Source of the DNA: a virus | Direction: 5' to 3' (one strand) | DNA: 41,398 bases | Virus record (IMG/VR): IMGVR_UViG_3300032356_000004 | Coordinates: 1 to 41,398 of that record | In this document: in pieces, positions 17,582 through 25,443 of the stretch | Position numbering within the stretch: position 1 is the first letter of the stretch | Layout of the letters: each line of letters begins with the position of its first letter | Made by a program: the position numbers and the translations under genes | The notes under the pieces: model-generated | What the model saw: the letters and a program-made list of their open reading frames with translations, nothing else | The model's database searches: none | What the model was told of the DNA's origin: nothing

Positions 17582-18442
17582 CTATCTCCCCCTCTTTTTA
17601 CAGTAACTACATCCTGAGCCATTAGATAGTTTCTCGTTTACAGGTATATTAAGCCAAGCCCTCTGAGTTATTATCTTCACGGCTTGGTTCTTATTATCTT
17701 GTTGTTTATACAACTCCAATATATCAGGCTCAAAACAATGCAAACATCTATGTGTCTCGTCAATGTATTGCTTAAAACCTTTTTTCATGCATTCTCTAGC
17801 AAAGGAATAATCCTCGCCTTCTTCAGGATACAAAGATGGTGTATCTAAATAGGAGCATTTCTTAAGTAGCTCTTTTGAAGCTAGATACACTGCACCAGTG
17901 CCTCCTACTTCCACCAATCCATCACCGCAAACATAATGGGGTTTCCATCTATCAGGATTGGAATAAACACCTTTTCTTGGCTTAAAATCCATGCAGTTGC
18001 AAGCATATCTATTGAAGTTGACTGTCCCGCTATTAGATATAGTTGCAGCCACAAAATCCACATTGTGAGCAAGCAAGGTTTTCAATGTGCTAGGTTGAAC
18101 CAATATATCACAGTCACAGAAGAAAGTATAATCAAACTTGTTCTTGATTGCATAATCTCTTATGTATTCCCTTACTAACCTCATTCGGTTTAGAGCATCA
18201 CCACTGCTTGTTCTTGTGTAAGGCTCTAGGTCGCCTGTGTCAATATATTCATAGCCAACACCAGCACCCTCGATTATCTCTTTGGTGTTATCGCTGCTCA
18301 TATTGTTAAAAATGACAAAAGACACATCCAGATGTGATGTGTCCATGCTTTTTATACAATCTATAAAATATGGAAGTATCCAAGCCCGATTATATGTCGG
18401 ACTTGCTATTAAGATTTTGTGCTTTTTTGTCGTCAACTCCAC
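17582..18442 (-). CDS. Family 2-like glycosyltransferase in the head gene module
   Basis: This 286-residue GT-A fold protein starts with KILIASPTYNRAW (residues 9-21), the nucleotide-sugar binding strand and loop of GT2 enzymes. FCDCDIL at 108-114 is a DXD-type metal site. VGGTGAVYLASKELL and EEGEDYSFARECMKKG correspond to acceptor-side motifs, the latter holding the likely catalytic acidic residues. The C-terminus has a Cys pair (GCSYCKKR). The start is GTG at 18442 with GGAG 8 nt upstream, overlapping the portal gene by 53 bases. It could glycosylate a virion protein or the host surface. The acceptor is unknown. Confidence 0.85.
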   Translation of the reverse strand: MELTTKKHKILIASPTYNRAWILPYFIDCIKSMDTSHLDVSFVIFNNMSSDNTKEIIEGAGVGYEYIDTGDLEPYTRTSSGDALNRMRLVREYIRDYAIKNKFDYTFFCDCDILVQPSTLKTLLAHNVDFVAATISNSGTVNFNRYACNCMDFKPRKGVYSNPDRWKPHYVCGDGLVEVGGTGAVYLASKELLKKCSYLDTPSLYPEEGEDYSFARECMKKGFKQYIDETHRCLHCFEPDILELYKQQDNKNQAVKIITQRAWLNIPVNEKLSNGSGCSYCKKRGR

Positions 18443-19910
18443 CTAATCCACTCCTATATAATTTCAAGTAGTCTTGCTGGTCCCTTGCTTTCTGCTCATT
18501 TTTTACTCTATCCTCTAAACCATCTGGCTCATCAATATGTGCCATCTGGTAGAACAGCCGTCTATCAGTGATTGAATCAGTTAATCCAAGTTCCTTACCC
18601 ATTATCAATGCCTGCACCAGCTTCATTAAGGAATTACTTATCTTGTCATTATCAGTTGCGGTCATATCAGGCATTGATATATCAAAACTTCTTTCTTCAG
18701 CAGTCACGTTGGGGATATAACCATGCATTATTGCTTGGTCTATAGCATAATCAACCATGTCTCGTATCATGTGCTTTATTTCCCACTGCAACCTACCAAG
18801 ATGTTTGTATGGAGGTGTATCTGCAACTTCAGCAGTGTTCCTATTCACATCGTCACTGGCTGCTACCCATGTTTCACTAAGACCTGAACCTAACCCTATC
18901 AATTTTCTAACTTGAACCAACAAATCTTTTGTGATGTTAGGGTTGATATTAGGACTCTTAGCTTCCCATGTTTCACTCTCGTTATGAACCATAATTGAGC
19001 CAGGTGATGGTTTTTTGACCATGCCTATCTCAGCTTTCCTCTTCAATAATTCTTCTTCAGTCGCACCCGTAAGAGTAACATCCCATATATGACTGCTCTG
19101 TGCACTTACATTCTTGAACTCATCATAAAATGTGTTGTCATGAGCCTTCATCCAACCAAATTGATGCTCATAAGGAGGTCTGCCTCTGCCAGTTATAAGA
19201 TACTCTTGCCTGAAATAGAACACATCGCCAACCCTGAACCCGTCAACCTCTCTTTCTTCCAGATTGCCAAGCTCCTTGCTGCCGATACTCACCTTATCAA
19301 CACCCTCACGGTATCTAATCACATCTAAAACTTCGCCCTCTTTACCTTCTTTGCCAAAAAGCTCTACTTTTGTAACCACACTATTGTTAAGACTATCAAC
19401 ATAAACCTTATTCAACTCCAAAGAGTCAATATAGGATAGCCTAACCTTGCCAGTCTGTGGGTTTACTCTAGCTCTTAGTAAAAGCTCACCATCAAGACCA
19501 AGCAGCATCTCGGAATAATTGACTATCTGCTTATCGAGGTTATTTATCGGGTCGTTCCAGAACTCATCTATAACTTGAGCAACCAATTTACTGGTCTTTG
19601 CTGTCGCAACAGGTTTTGTCCCATACACATAATCCCCGATTATCTTGACTAACCGTTTGCTTATAGGATTGGTGTAATACAGTGTTCTAGCTTCAAGTTT
19701 GGCGTGTCGGTTCGCATGGCTGTATATCTGGTTAGAGGATATATTATTATACAGCAAAGCAGTTTCTGTGTTTCCACTCAAAGAAGCTTCTAGCAACCGC
19801 TTCGATCTAAGAATATCGTTTATCGCCTCTATTTTTGACTCATAAGCAGCTCGCTCAGACTCAAAACGGCTATCAATATAACTATCAATTTTATCCTTTA
19901 GCCACCCCAT
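18390..19910 (-). CDS. Portal protein
   Basis: The 506-residue product has the layout of SPP1/HK97-type portals. A helical N-terminus is followed by NPISKRLVKIIGDYVYGTKP, a strand-rich body with LGLDGELLLRARVNPQTGK, and HQFGWMKAHDNTFYDEF. The long stem/crown helices contain LVQVRKLIGLGSGLSE. The dodecameric portal forms the DNA entry channel and binds terminase. It sits directly after the large terminase gene with a 13-base overlap. A charged, Gln/Asp-rich C-terminus overlaps the glycosyltransferase. Confidence 0.92.
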   Translation of the reverse strand: MGWLKDKIDSYIDSRFESERAAYESKIEAINDILRSKRLLEASLSGNTETALLYNNISSNQIYSHANRHAKLEARTLYYTNPISKRLVKIIGDYVYGTKPVATAKTSKLVAQVIDEFWNDPINNLDKQIVNYSEMLLGLDGELLLRARVNPQTGKVRLSYIDSLELNKVYVDSLNNSVVTKVELFGKEGKEGEVLDVIRYREGVDKVSIGSKELGNLEEREVDGFRVGDVFYFRQEYLITGRGRPPYEHQFGWMKAHDNTFYDEFKNVSAQSSHIWDVTLTGATEEELLKRKAEIGMVKKPSPGSIMVHNESETWEAKSPNINPNITKDLLVQVRKLIGLGSGLSETWVAASDDVNRNTAEVADTPPYKHLGRLQWEIKHMIRDMVDYAIDQAIMHGYIPNVTAEERSFDISMPDMTATDNDKISNSLMKLVQALIMGKELGLTDSITDRRLFYQMAHIDEPDGLEDRVKNEQKARDQQDYLKLYRSGLGGVDDKKAQNLNSKSDI

Positions 19911-21310
19911 AAATTATTCACCGCCTCTGCTTGATTAATATAGCCACCATCCCATACATCATCGCTTGCCTCTAAAATAACACCTGCTGGCTTCGGTGTC
20001 AACCCTGTAAAGAAACATAAAACTAACGCATCTGCTCTATCTGGTGAATCATTTAAATCTTCTTTCCGCTCAAGGACGATTTTTCCCTTCGGGTTGATGG
20101 TATATCCTCTTGTGGAAAGCTGACCCACAAGCATCTCATCATCCATAGGCAGCTTAATCATCCTGTCCCTGAGCATGTTTCTCACATTATCCCACATTAC
20201 ACCAGAAAGATACAAGTAGTTATCATTGCCGCTTCCACCAAAGTTTATAGGACATACTTGTGTAGTCGTTCCCCTTAATCCTTCTTTTATTAAATCAGTC
20301 GCACCTGAAAGACCAGTATCGTCAATCATGATGGCTTTTGCGTTATATTTTTTAGCTTCCAGTATCACCCTGTTGGCAAGTTCAGGGATAGTCCAAGTCC
20401 TACTTGCTTGCAACGGATAGACCCAGTTGCCTTTTCTTGTGCAAATGACAGATTCGTCCCTACCAATACCTTTGCTCACATCAACCCCGATATATACATC
20501 GCCTTCCGCTAACACATTCTCGTTTGTTACAGCATACTCCACTAAATCAAGAGTGATAAAACTATCTGTTCCCAACTTAGGAAACTCACCAAGCACACGA
20601 ACCCTGTATATATCACTACTCTCGCCCCATTTATCCGCCATCATCTTAGCCCAGCTCTTGGATACCCTCTTGGAATCAAGCGAACTGGCAGTAATCAGAT
20701 GCACCCCTTCCATTGGTTTCTGGAATGTCTTATAGAAGTATCCATCCAACCTTGTAGGGTTGCCTGTCATTATCAGCTGACCGCCCTCGGTAGTCAAAGC
20801 ACCGTCCACAACCTCAAAGAGCGGATCATCAACACCAGAAGCCTCATCAACTATGTATCTAATCTTTGGAGCATGGAATCCTGCAAGGTTCTCTGGTTTC
20901 CTGCAAGATACCGCACTGGCTCGCCAACTCTCCTCAAATCCATTCACACAAACAGATGTAGCAGTCCATTTAAGCATACCCTTCAATATACTCTTATTTA
21001 GCCAAGTTCCTATCTCAGCCCATAACAAGTTCCTAAGCTGGTGACTAGTAGGAGCAGTGCAAGGAACTTTACTGTAAGGAAAACAAGCAAGTGTCTGTAA
21101 GGTTATCCAACTAAGCAAAGCAGTCTTACCAACACCATGACCACTCTTAATAACCACATGCATCCCACTATCCATAGCCCTTAGAGCCTCTATCTGCCAG
21201 TCATCAGGCTCTACCTTCAGTATCTTGCGAACAAACTTAACACTATCACCCTGACACTCAAGCAGTATCTTAGCAGCTTCCTCATTTACATTCCTAGACT
21301 TCTTCTGCAT
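19898..21310 (-). CDS. terL: Terminase large subunit
   Basis: The product is 470 residues, a normal length for this family. The ATPase has Walker A SGHGVGKTALLS (residues 56-67), Walker B IRYIVDEASG (150-159) with the catalytic Glu, and the coupling motif TGNPTR (182-187). The nuclease starts at VYIGVDVSKGIGRDES (272-287) with the first metal-binding Asp. AIMIDDTGLSGA and a late DRADALVL give the remaining acidic residues. It powers DNA packaging and cuts concatemers. It overlaps the small subunit by 17 bases. Confidence 0.96.
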   Translation of the reverse strand: MQKKSRNVNEEAAKILLECQGDSVKFVRKILKVEPDDWQIEALRAMDSGMHVVIKSGHGVGKTALLSWITLQTLACFPYSKVPCTAPTSHQLRNLLWAEIGTWLNKSILKGMLKWTATSVCVNGFEESWRASAVSCRKPENLAGFHAPKIRYIVDEASGVDDPLFEVVDGALTTEGGQLIMTGNPTRLDGYFYKTFQKPMEGVHLITASSLDSKRVSKSWAKMMADKWGESSDIYRVRVLGEFPKLGTDSFITLDLVEYAVTNENVLAEGDVYIGVDVSKGIGRDESVICTRKGNWVYPLQASRTWTIPELANRVILEAKKYNAKAIMIDDTGLSGATDLIKEGLRGTTTQVCPINFGGSGNDNYLYLSGVMWDNVRNMLRDRMIKLPMDDEMLVGQLSTRGYTINPKGKIVLERKEDLNDSPDRADALVLCFFTGLTPKPAGVILEASDDVWDGGYINQAEAVNNLWGG

Positions 21311-21743
21311 TATTCTCTTTCTCCCACTGACTCACCAAAGCATTAGCAATATTAACTTGCACATCCATCTTACTATCATCTCTAAACATCCCAATGCTCT
21401 TACCCAATAACTCCAATGCCCTGTTTGCCGCACTTGGGTTGTACTCCTGATAACCCATATTTTCACCACTGTTTGTTATCAACGGCACTTTCCCCATTGA
21501 CACCAAAGCGTTCTCCTTCAATGCTGTAATCACAAACCCCACATTAACCACATCAGACTTAACTAACTCCGCCCTCCGCTCCGCTATTGCCGACTTAACC
21601 CTCTCTAGCCTAAGTAACCTCATCCCCTGCTTCTCACTTAACCCTAACCTATCACAAGCCCCCTCAAAATTAAAGTCAATACAGAACTCACGCACAAACT
21701 TGAACTCATCATCAGTCATTATACTTCTACTTCCACTACTCAT
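21294..21743 (-). CDS. terS: Terminase small subunit
   Basis: This 149-residue protein has a helix-turn-helix region near the N-terminus: MTDDEFKFVREFCIDFNFEG, then DRLGLSEKQGMRLLRLE. A helical oligomerisation part contains NRALELLGKSIGMFRD, a stretch typical of small terminase subunits. It recognises the packaging site. I chose ATG 21743 because AAGGAGG lies 10 nt upstream, whereas the ATG at 21764 has no ribosome binding site. It is the first gene of the late unit. Confidence 0.88.
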   Translation of the reverse strand: MSSGSRSIMTDDEFKFVREFCIDFNFEGACDRLGLSEKQGMRLLRLERVKSAIAERRAELVKSDVVNVGFVITALKENALVSMGKVPLITNSGENMGYQEYNPSAANRALELLGKSIGMFRDDSKMDVQVNIANALVSQWEKENNAEEV

Positions 21744-21817
21744 TTCCTCCACACCTCCTTCCATTCATACACAACTTAAGTATATCACTTACCATTTTGT
21801 TCCTACAAATACAACCC

Positions 21818-21826
21818 ATTATAACA
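21818..21826 (-). promoter_or_regulatory. Probable late promoter (extended -10)
   Basis: On the minus strand the sequence reads TGTTATAAT, a perfect -10 hexamer with the extended TG motif, about 75 bases before the small terminase start. The -35 region at 17-bp spacing is poor (TTCATA), which is usual for extended -10 promoters or for activated late promoters. No other good promoter lies nearer to the terminase genes. Confidence 0.55.
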
Positions 21827-21982
21827 CCCTCAAACTCAATTATGAACAACCTTAAGAAATAATGTTGAAGCGTTAATATAGTGTGCAATATACCCTGTTT
21901 TTCTTAATATAGCGTTCAAAAAGAGATTGTGAAAAAAAAGTCCAGATAAAGCCTTAATTTCTTAAGCTAATTTAAGGGTCCG

Positions 21983-22238
21983 TTCACAGTTCAAAAATAA
22001 TTCACAAATGCCAGTGAAGCTTAACTTTTTTTTTCTCCCCCAGCAAAACGGATAAAATCATAACACTGCACAATATATATATAATTTGTGAACGAGCTTC
22101 ACGTTACGGAATAAAGTATAAATCAGGGGCCCATGGAGGGAAAAGCGTGAGTTAAGTGAATGTCATAAATTGTGCAGTTTTACCACCGTTAAGTTCAACA
22201 AGCACAAATTAAGCGTGAAATCATTCCTTTTTTGTGAA
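21983..22238. repeat. Cluster of eight GTGAA/TTCAC boxes
   Basis: The pentamer occurs in either orientation at 21983, 22001, 22014, 22088, 22098, 22156, 22215 and 22234. About one would be expected in 256 bases. Some are paired head to head, for example 22001 with 22014 and 22088 with 22098, giving dyads. This suggests binding sites of one protein, either a replication initiator or a late regulator. No binding protein can be assigned. Confidence 0.5.
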
Positions 22239-22553
22239 TTTGCAATTGCATAGAATATGACGAAAAATTAAGGTTAAAGTCATAAAATCTTAAGGGGGAT
22301 TTGAGAATTTAGACCGAGATAAATTTTGGGGTGCCTTCCTATTAAGAACTGCCATTCTGGGGAAGATACGGGGTCTTATACTAAAACACAGATGCTTTAC
22401 TAAAACATAACGCACCATAATGAATATTATGTAAACTGAACATGTGTTCGTATATATAAATTGAACCTGATTTAATGGTGGAATTTAATTAATAATTGTA
22501 TAATTTAATACACAATTTAACTAATACGATTTATATTTTGATTCTGGAGCAAC

Positions 22554-22697
22554 ATGTTTTTTATTCATATAAAAAGTCCTGTTTACGAATTCAAGCCCCT
22601 TCCTGCTGATTCTGTGATTAAAATTATTTTTAGTGATTTTTATAGGTTCAAATTGGTGTTTAATAAAATACTTTATTCTGTGAATTTCTACTTTTAA
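22554..22697 (+). CDS. Weak candidate for a 47-residue plus-strand protein
   Basis: ATG 22554 follows a GGAG by 4 bases and the frame runs to TAA 22697. A TTGAAC box and a TTTAAT box 17 bases apart lie upstream near 22460-22490. The peptide is hydrophobic and aromatic (many Phe, Ile and Tyr) and resembles no family I know. It would be the only plus-strand gene of the genome. In such AT-rich DNA a chance ORF is as likely. Confidence 0.2.
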   Translation: MFFIHIKSPVYEFKPLPADSVIKIIFSDFYRFKLVFNKILYSVNFYF

Positions 22698-22749
22698 GTG
22701 TGTGAAAAGGTGTTATTAACTATCAGCAATCAAGAACATGTTAAACAAC

Positions 22750-22797
22750 TGACAGAATTTGTCAGTGTCAAATTTTGTCACTGTCAGAATTTGTCAG
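22750..22797. repeat. Three tandem 16-bp imperfect repeats (iteron or operator array)
   Basis: Units at 22750-22765, 22766-22781 and 22782-22797 follow the pattern TGwCAgAATTTGTCAG. Units 1 and 3 differ at one base. Unit 1 is a dyad, with TGACA and TGTCA around five bases. Tandem short repeats in an AT-rich gap between transcription units are typical of initiator binding sites or repressor operators. Confidence 0.8.
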
Positions 22798-22844
22798 TAG
22801 AGATATATGTTCATTAGTAGTGAACAAGAATGGGATATAAAAAT

Positions 22845-22870
22845 AGGGGTACAATATTATTTGTACCCCT
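22845..22870 (-). terminator. Intrinsic terminator after the 99-residue protein gene
   Basis: A perfect 10-bp inverted repeat (AGGGGTACAA / TTGTACCCCT) with a 6-base loop lies 16 bases after the stop codon at 22886. On the minus strand it is followed by ATTTTTAT. This is a good rho-independent terminator that isolates the cassette from the late genes. Confidence 0.88.
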
Positions 22871-22885
22871 TGTGTGAGATTGATT

Positions 22886-23185
22886 TTAAATTTCTAAAAT
22901 TGCATTAAAAAGATTAATTGCTTTTATGACTTCTTTAGTCACTTCAGAACTCGCGTTGTTTTTCAATGTTGTGTAAATCTTTCTCAATTCCTCTTTGTTT
23001 TCTTTCTGGTCAACCGCCTTGCTAATCGTCCTTAATGATGCTTTGACCAGTGATGAAATAATTTGATAATCTTCACCAGTCCAATCACTAGTTTTAAATT
23101 GATTTTTTGTAAGTTCTTTGTTTCTCTTGACAACATCACTAATTCTGCTTTTTAAGTTTAATAATTCATTGTTTACTGTTTTCAT
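22886..23185 (-). CDS. Unknown 99-residue helical protein (accessory cassette)
   Basis: This is a basic, mostly helical protein with long Lys/Asn/Leu-rich stretches, for example LLNLKSRISDVVKRNKELTK and KEVIKAINLFNAILEI. It has no Cys cluster and no membrane segment. It may form a small helical bundle. It stands alone between its own promoter (23246-23274) and its own terminator (22845-22870), the classic layout of a moron gene. The region is visibly more AT-rich than the structural genes, suggesting separate acquisition. I do not recognise a family. Anti-defence or host-takeover function is possible but unsupported. Confidence 0.75.
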   Translation of the reverse strand: MKTVNNELLNLKSRISDVVKRNKELTKNQFKTSDWTGEDYQIISSLVKASLRTISKAVDQKENKEELRKIYTTLKNNASSEVTKEVIKAINLFNAILEI

Positions 23186-23245
23186 TTTTATATTCTCTCT
23201 TTTTTAGCAGTATTTATTTACTGCATTAATTTATTTTATAATAGT

Positions 23246-23274
23246 AATATACCCGTATATGTAATTAGAGTCAA
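23246..23274 (-). promoter_or_regulatory. Sigma-70-like promoter of the 99-residue protein cassette
   Basis: The minus strand has TTGACT (23274-23269), 17 bases, then TATATT (23251-23246). The start codon is about 60 bases downstream. The leader holds a small hairpin with arms GCAGTA/TACTGC at 23207-23224. The 40-bp repeat lies 14 bases upstream of the -35 box. Confidence 0.75.
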
Positions 23275-23288
23275 TCAATTAATATTAT

Positions 23289-23328
23289 AATAGCATTAAA
23301 ATACAAAGATGGTATTATATTACCAATT
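23289..23328. repeat. 40-bp perfect direct repeat, copy 1, upstream of a promoter
   Basis: The 40 bases are identical to 25444-25483. Each copy ends 12-14 bases before a TTGACT -35 box, so it covers roughly positions -50 to -90 of the promoter. The same spacing in both copies suggests an activator, repressor or UP-like element. Part of it is a dyad (GGTATTATATTACC). Confidence 0.9.
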
Positions 23329-23480
23329 TAAAATATAAATTGACATATTAACAAATTTATGGCATGAATTAGAAGAGTCAAAAAAGATCATTTAAAATAT
23401 AAATACAAGGAAACAATTAATAAAAACTAGATGCTGAAAATTTTAGTAAACTGTTGTAAATTGGGTATGGGTGTAATATA

Positions 23481-23503
23481 CCTAAGACCGAATTCCAATT
23501 ATA
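23481..23503. repeat. Solitary copy of the 23-bp iteron-like repeat
   Basis: A copy of the unit containing ACCGAATTCCAATT, found in tandem at 25721-25766, lies here. It ends just before the terminator of the 103-residue protein gene. The full 23 bases match the tandem copies, which links the two intergenic regions. Confidence 0.85.
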
Positions 23504-23505
23504 GA

Positions 23506-23540
23506 AAAAAGGGAGTACCAATTTTAGATACTCCCTTTTT
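23506..23540 (-). terminator. Intrinsic terminator after the 103-residue protein gene
   Basis: The arms AAAAAGGGAGTA and TACTCCCTTTTT are perfect over 12 bp with an 11-base loop, 31 bases after the stop codon at 23571. On the minus strand the stem runs into a T tract. The symmetry could allow termination in both directions. Confidence 0.88.
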
Positions 23541-23570
23541 GTGTGTGAGATTAGTCTTAATAGTATTAAT

Positions 23571-23882
23571 CTATATTAAATTGTAAAGCTTTTTCAGCGT
23601 TTTTTTAGTATTAATCTCCTTGATATTATTATTTTTTAACATATCACAGACCCGTTTTTCATTCTGTTTAAATTCCAATACTGAATATGTACCTTTTTCA
23701 TGTGCTTCAGCGTATTTTTTAAGGAATATGTCAATATCAATGTAGCCACCCGTATACCCTGCATTAAAAAAATATTGTTTACCCAGCATATTTACGATAA
23801 GAAATTTTCCTTTTTCTGTATCAACTATTATAAATAATTTATTCTGTTCAATATTTTTTTTCTGTGTGTTATTGTCTCTCAA
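23571..23882 (-). CDS. Unknown 103-residue protein (accessory cassette)
   Basis: This is a mixed alpha/beta, Lys/Asn-rich protein. A strand pair KLFIIVDTEKGKFLIVNMLG is followed by QYFFNAGYTGGYIDIDIFLK, then helices ending in TKKTLKKLYNLI. The start is TTG at 23882. The leader GGAGTAAATAAAA in front is the same 13 bases found before the 173-residue neighbour. There is no signal peptide or metal motif. It is followed by a strong terminator. No family is recognised. It may be a small host-takeover or anti-defence protein, judged only from location. Confidence 0.7.
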   Translation of the reverse strand: MRDNNTQKKNIEQNKLFIIVDTEKGKFLIVNMLGKQYFFNAGYTGGYIDIDIFLKKYAEAHEKGTYSVLEFKQNEKRVCDMLKNNNIKEINTKKTLKKLYNLI

Positions 23883-23968
23883 TTTTATTTACTCCTTTTT
23901 TTATTTAAAACACTTAATAAAAAACTCAAGCGTTTTAACAATTAAATATAAGATAATTAAAGTCATAA

Positions 23969-24490
23969 TTATATATTCCATATTTGTTCTACTCTTATTT
24001 GTTCTACTCTTTCTTTAATGTCTTCAATGTCTCTTAATAATGGTAGTAATTCCATTATTAAATGCTTAATAAATTGTTTTATATTTTTATCATCATCACC
24101 ATCATCATCATTATAAAATTTGCTTTCTTTGAATTCTTGATACAATTTTTCATTATGGAGAACTGTTAAGACTAAAAGATTTAATACTTCTCTATCACAA
24201 AGAAATGCATAAATTTCTTCTTGTGTGAGATTAATAAGTGTGTAGTCGTAATCACCCCAATTCAGCCATTTCAGAATCTCCTGATCCAATATTGCTTTTT
24301 CTATTTGTGTTTTAATATTGCAAGCATCTTGAGACTCGATATCGATATTCATTTTTTCTAAAAATTTGAATACTTCATCATGAAAGTCATCAGAAAATTC
24401 GAATATAGGTTTATCAATATTCATAACATAAATTTCTTTTAAATTGTCATAAGCTCCTGCATACTTACCATTTTTTGTTATATAATACAT
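23969..24490 (-). CDS. Unknown 173-residue acidic protein (accessory cassette)
   Basis: I start it at ATG 24490 because GGAGT lies 8 bases upstream. The longer frame to 24559 would run through a terminator hairpin. The protein opens with MYYITKNGKYAGAYDN, a small strand-turn motif. It is strongly acidic, with helices rich in Glu/Leu and an Asp run (DDDGDDD) near residue 135. It ends with two near repeats of RVEQI. It shares its leader sequence with the next gene, and both lie downstream of the promoter at 25404. Function unknown. A DNA-mimic role is conceivable from the acidity, but this is speculation. Confidence 0.7.
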   Translation of the reverse strand: MYYITKNGKYAGAYDNLKEIYVMNIDKPIFEFSDDFHDEVFKFLEKMNIDIESQDACNIKTQIEKAILDQEILKWLNWGDYDYTLINLTQEEIYAFLCDREVLNLLVLTVLHNEKLYQEFKESKFYNDDDGDDDKNIKQFIKHLIMELLPLLRDIEDIKERVEQIRVEQIWNI

Positions 24491-24520
24491 TTTATTTACT
24501 CCTTTTTTTTTAGTGAAAAA

Positions 24521-24540
24521 TGCAGGGAGTTTACTCCCTG
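24521..24540 (-). terminator. Hairpin terminator/attenuator after the 264-residue protein gene
   Basis: A perfect inverted repeat (TGCAGGGAGT / ACTCCCTGCA) closes with a 0-2 base loop directly after the stop codon at 24546. On the minus strand it is followed by TTTTTC. The next two genes have no promoter that I can see, so the hairpin may let part of the transcription read through. Confidence 0.82.
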
Positions 24541-24545
24541 CAGCG

Positions 24546-25340
24546 TTAGTTTTTAACATTCTCTAGTTCAGAAAAATCAGTAATATCAATATTAAATTCT
24601 TTATTTATAATTGATATCATTTTATCGAAATCAATATAATATTCTATTGATATATCTAAAGTATAATCATGCATGTCATTTAAGAATTCATATTGATCAA
24701 TTGACCAATTATGAAGATAAATCCATATAAGCATGTTCATAATCTTATGATCAACACTCCCTAAGTCTTTGGATATAAAATCATCGGGGTGTGATAAAAA
24801 ATTACATACTTCATTAAGCCAATCACTCACAAAGTGTGAGTGATAAGACAAAAATCCGTTTCTTGATTTATAAACTTCAGTCAAGAATTCTTGAAATTCT
24901 GTTTGATGTTCTAAAATATAATTTACTGCTTTTTTAATATCATTTGTAGATATAAACAAATTACAATCGATATTATCATTAGAAAAATTATATTCTTTAG
25001 GGCTATCCAGTTTTATAAATTCCCATTCTGCTTTAATTCCAAGAGGGAATTTAAGACTATTAAAATACTCAATAATTTTATGACATATGTCTATTTGATA
25101 ATTATTATAATCAATACATTGGCATATGTTTTCAACAATAAAGTCAGAGTATTTTTTTGATAGTTGAAAATTTATTTTTAATAATTCACTTGTATTGTTT
25201 AAAGATTCATACAACACATCCTCCATTTTAAAATCAGGGTCAAAAACTGATTCATAAAATCCTGGAAAGTATGGCAAATACGAATTTAGTGTAAATATCT
25301 TATTTGCATGTGTGTGTTTTTTTCTTTCAATTGTTTTCAT
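24546..25340 (-). CDS. Unknown 264-residue protein, largest accessory cassette gene
   Basis: I take ATG 25340, which has a GGGG site 9 bases upstream; an ATG at 25349 touches that site. The protein is rich in Asp, Asn, Ile, Tyr and Phe and mostly helical, for example ICQCIDYNNYQIDICHKIIEY. Several Trp residues lie in the second half (LIWIYLHNWSIDQYEFL). There is no membrane segment or metal motif. I do not recognise it. It is transcribed from the promoter at 25404-25431 and followed at once by a hairpin. Its AT-rich codon use resembles the other three cassette genes and differs from the structural genes. Confidence 0.75.
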   Translation of the reverse strand: MKTIERKKHTHANKIFTLNSYLPYFPGFYESVFDPDFKMEDVLYESLNNTSELLKINFQLSKKYSDFIVENICQCIDYNNYQIDICHKIIEYFNSLKFPLGIKAEWEFIKLDSPKEYNFSNDNIDCNLFISTNDIKKAVNYILEHQTEFQEFLTEVYKSRNGFLSYHSHFVSDWLNEVCNFLSHPDDFISKDLGSVDHKIMNMLIWIYLHNWSIDQYEFLNDMHDYTLDISIEYYIDFDKMISIINKEFNIDITDFSELENVKN

Positions 25341-25403
25341 TTTTTTCATCCCCTTTTTTTTATTTTTTTAACAGCATTATTTACTGCAATTATTTATATA
25401 ATT

Positions 25404-25431
25404 AATATACCATAAAAAACAAAAAAGTCAA
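25404..25431 (-). promoter_or_regulatory. Sigma-70-like promoter of the three-gene accessory cassette
   Basis: The minus strand has TTGACT (25431-25426), 16 bases, then TATATT (25409-25404), about 64 bases before the start of the 264-residue protein. Boxes and leader resemble the promoter at 23246-23274, including a shared TGCAGTAAATAA in the leader. Confidence 0.75.
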
Positions 25432-25443
25432 CACACAATATCA

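Larger units (their letters stand above)
21827..22749. other. Long AT-rich region without a convincing gene
   Basis: This stretch separates the accessory cassettes from the late operon. It holds a cluster of GTGAA/TTCAC pentamers between 21983 and 22238, a 9-bp inverted pair CTGCACAAT/ATTGTGCAG (22066-22074 and 22169-22177), a pyrimidine run at 22026-22041, and one weak plus-strand ORF. The A+T bias and repeats suit a control or origin region. I see no tRNA or known riboswitch. Confidence 0.6.

Noticed and set aside
23883-23968. Terminator after the 173-residue protein gene
   Set aside because: A weak hairpin (AAAACGCTT/AAGTGTTTT) exists, but it is followed by A-rich rather than T-rich sequence on the minus strand.
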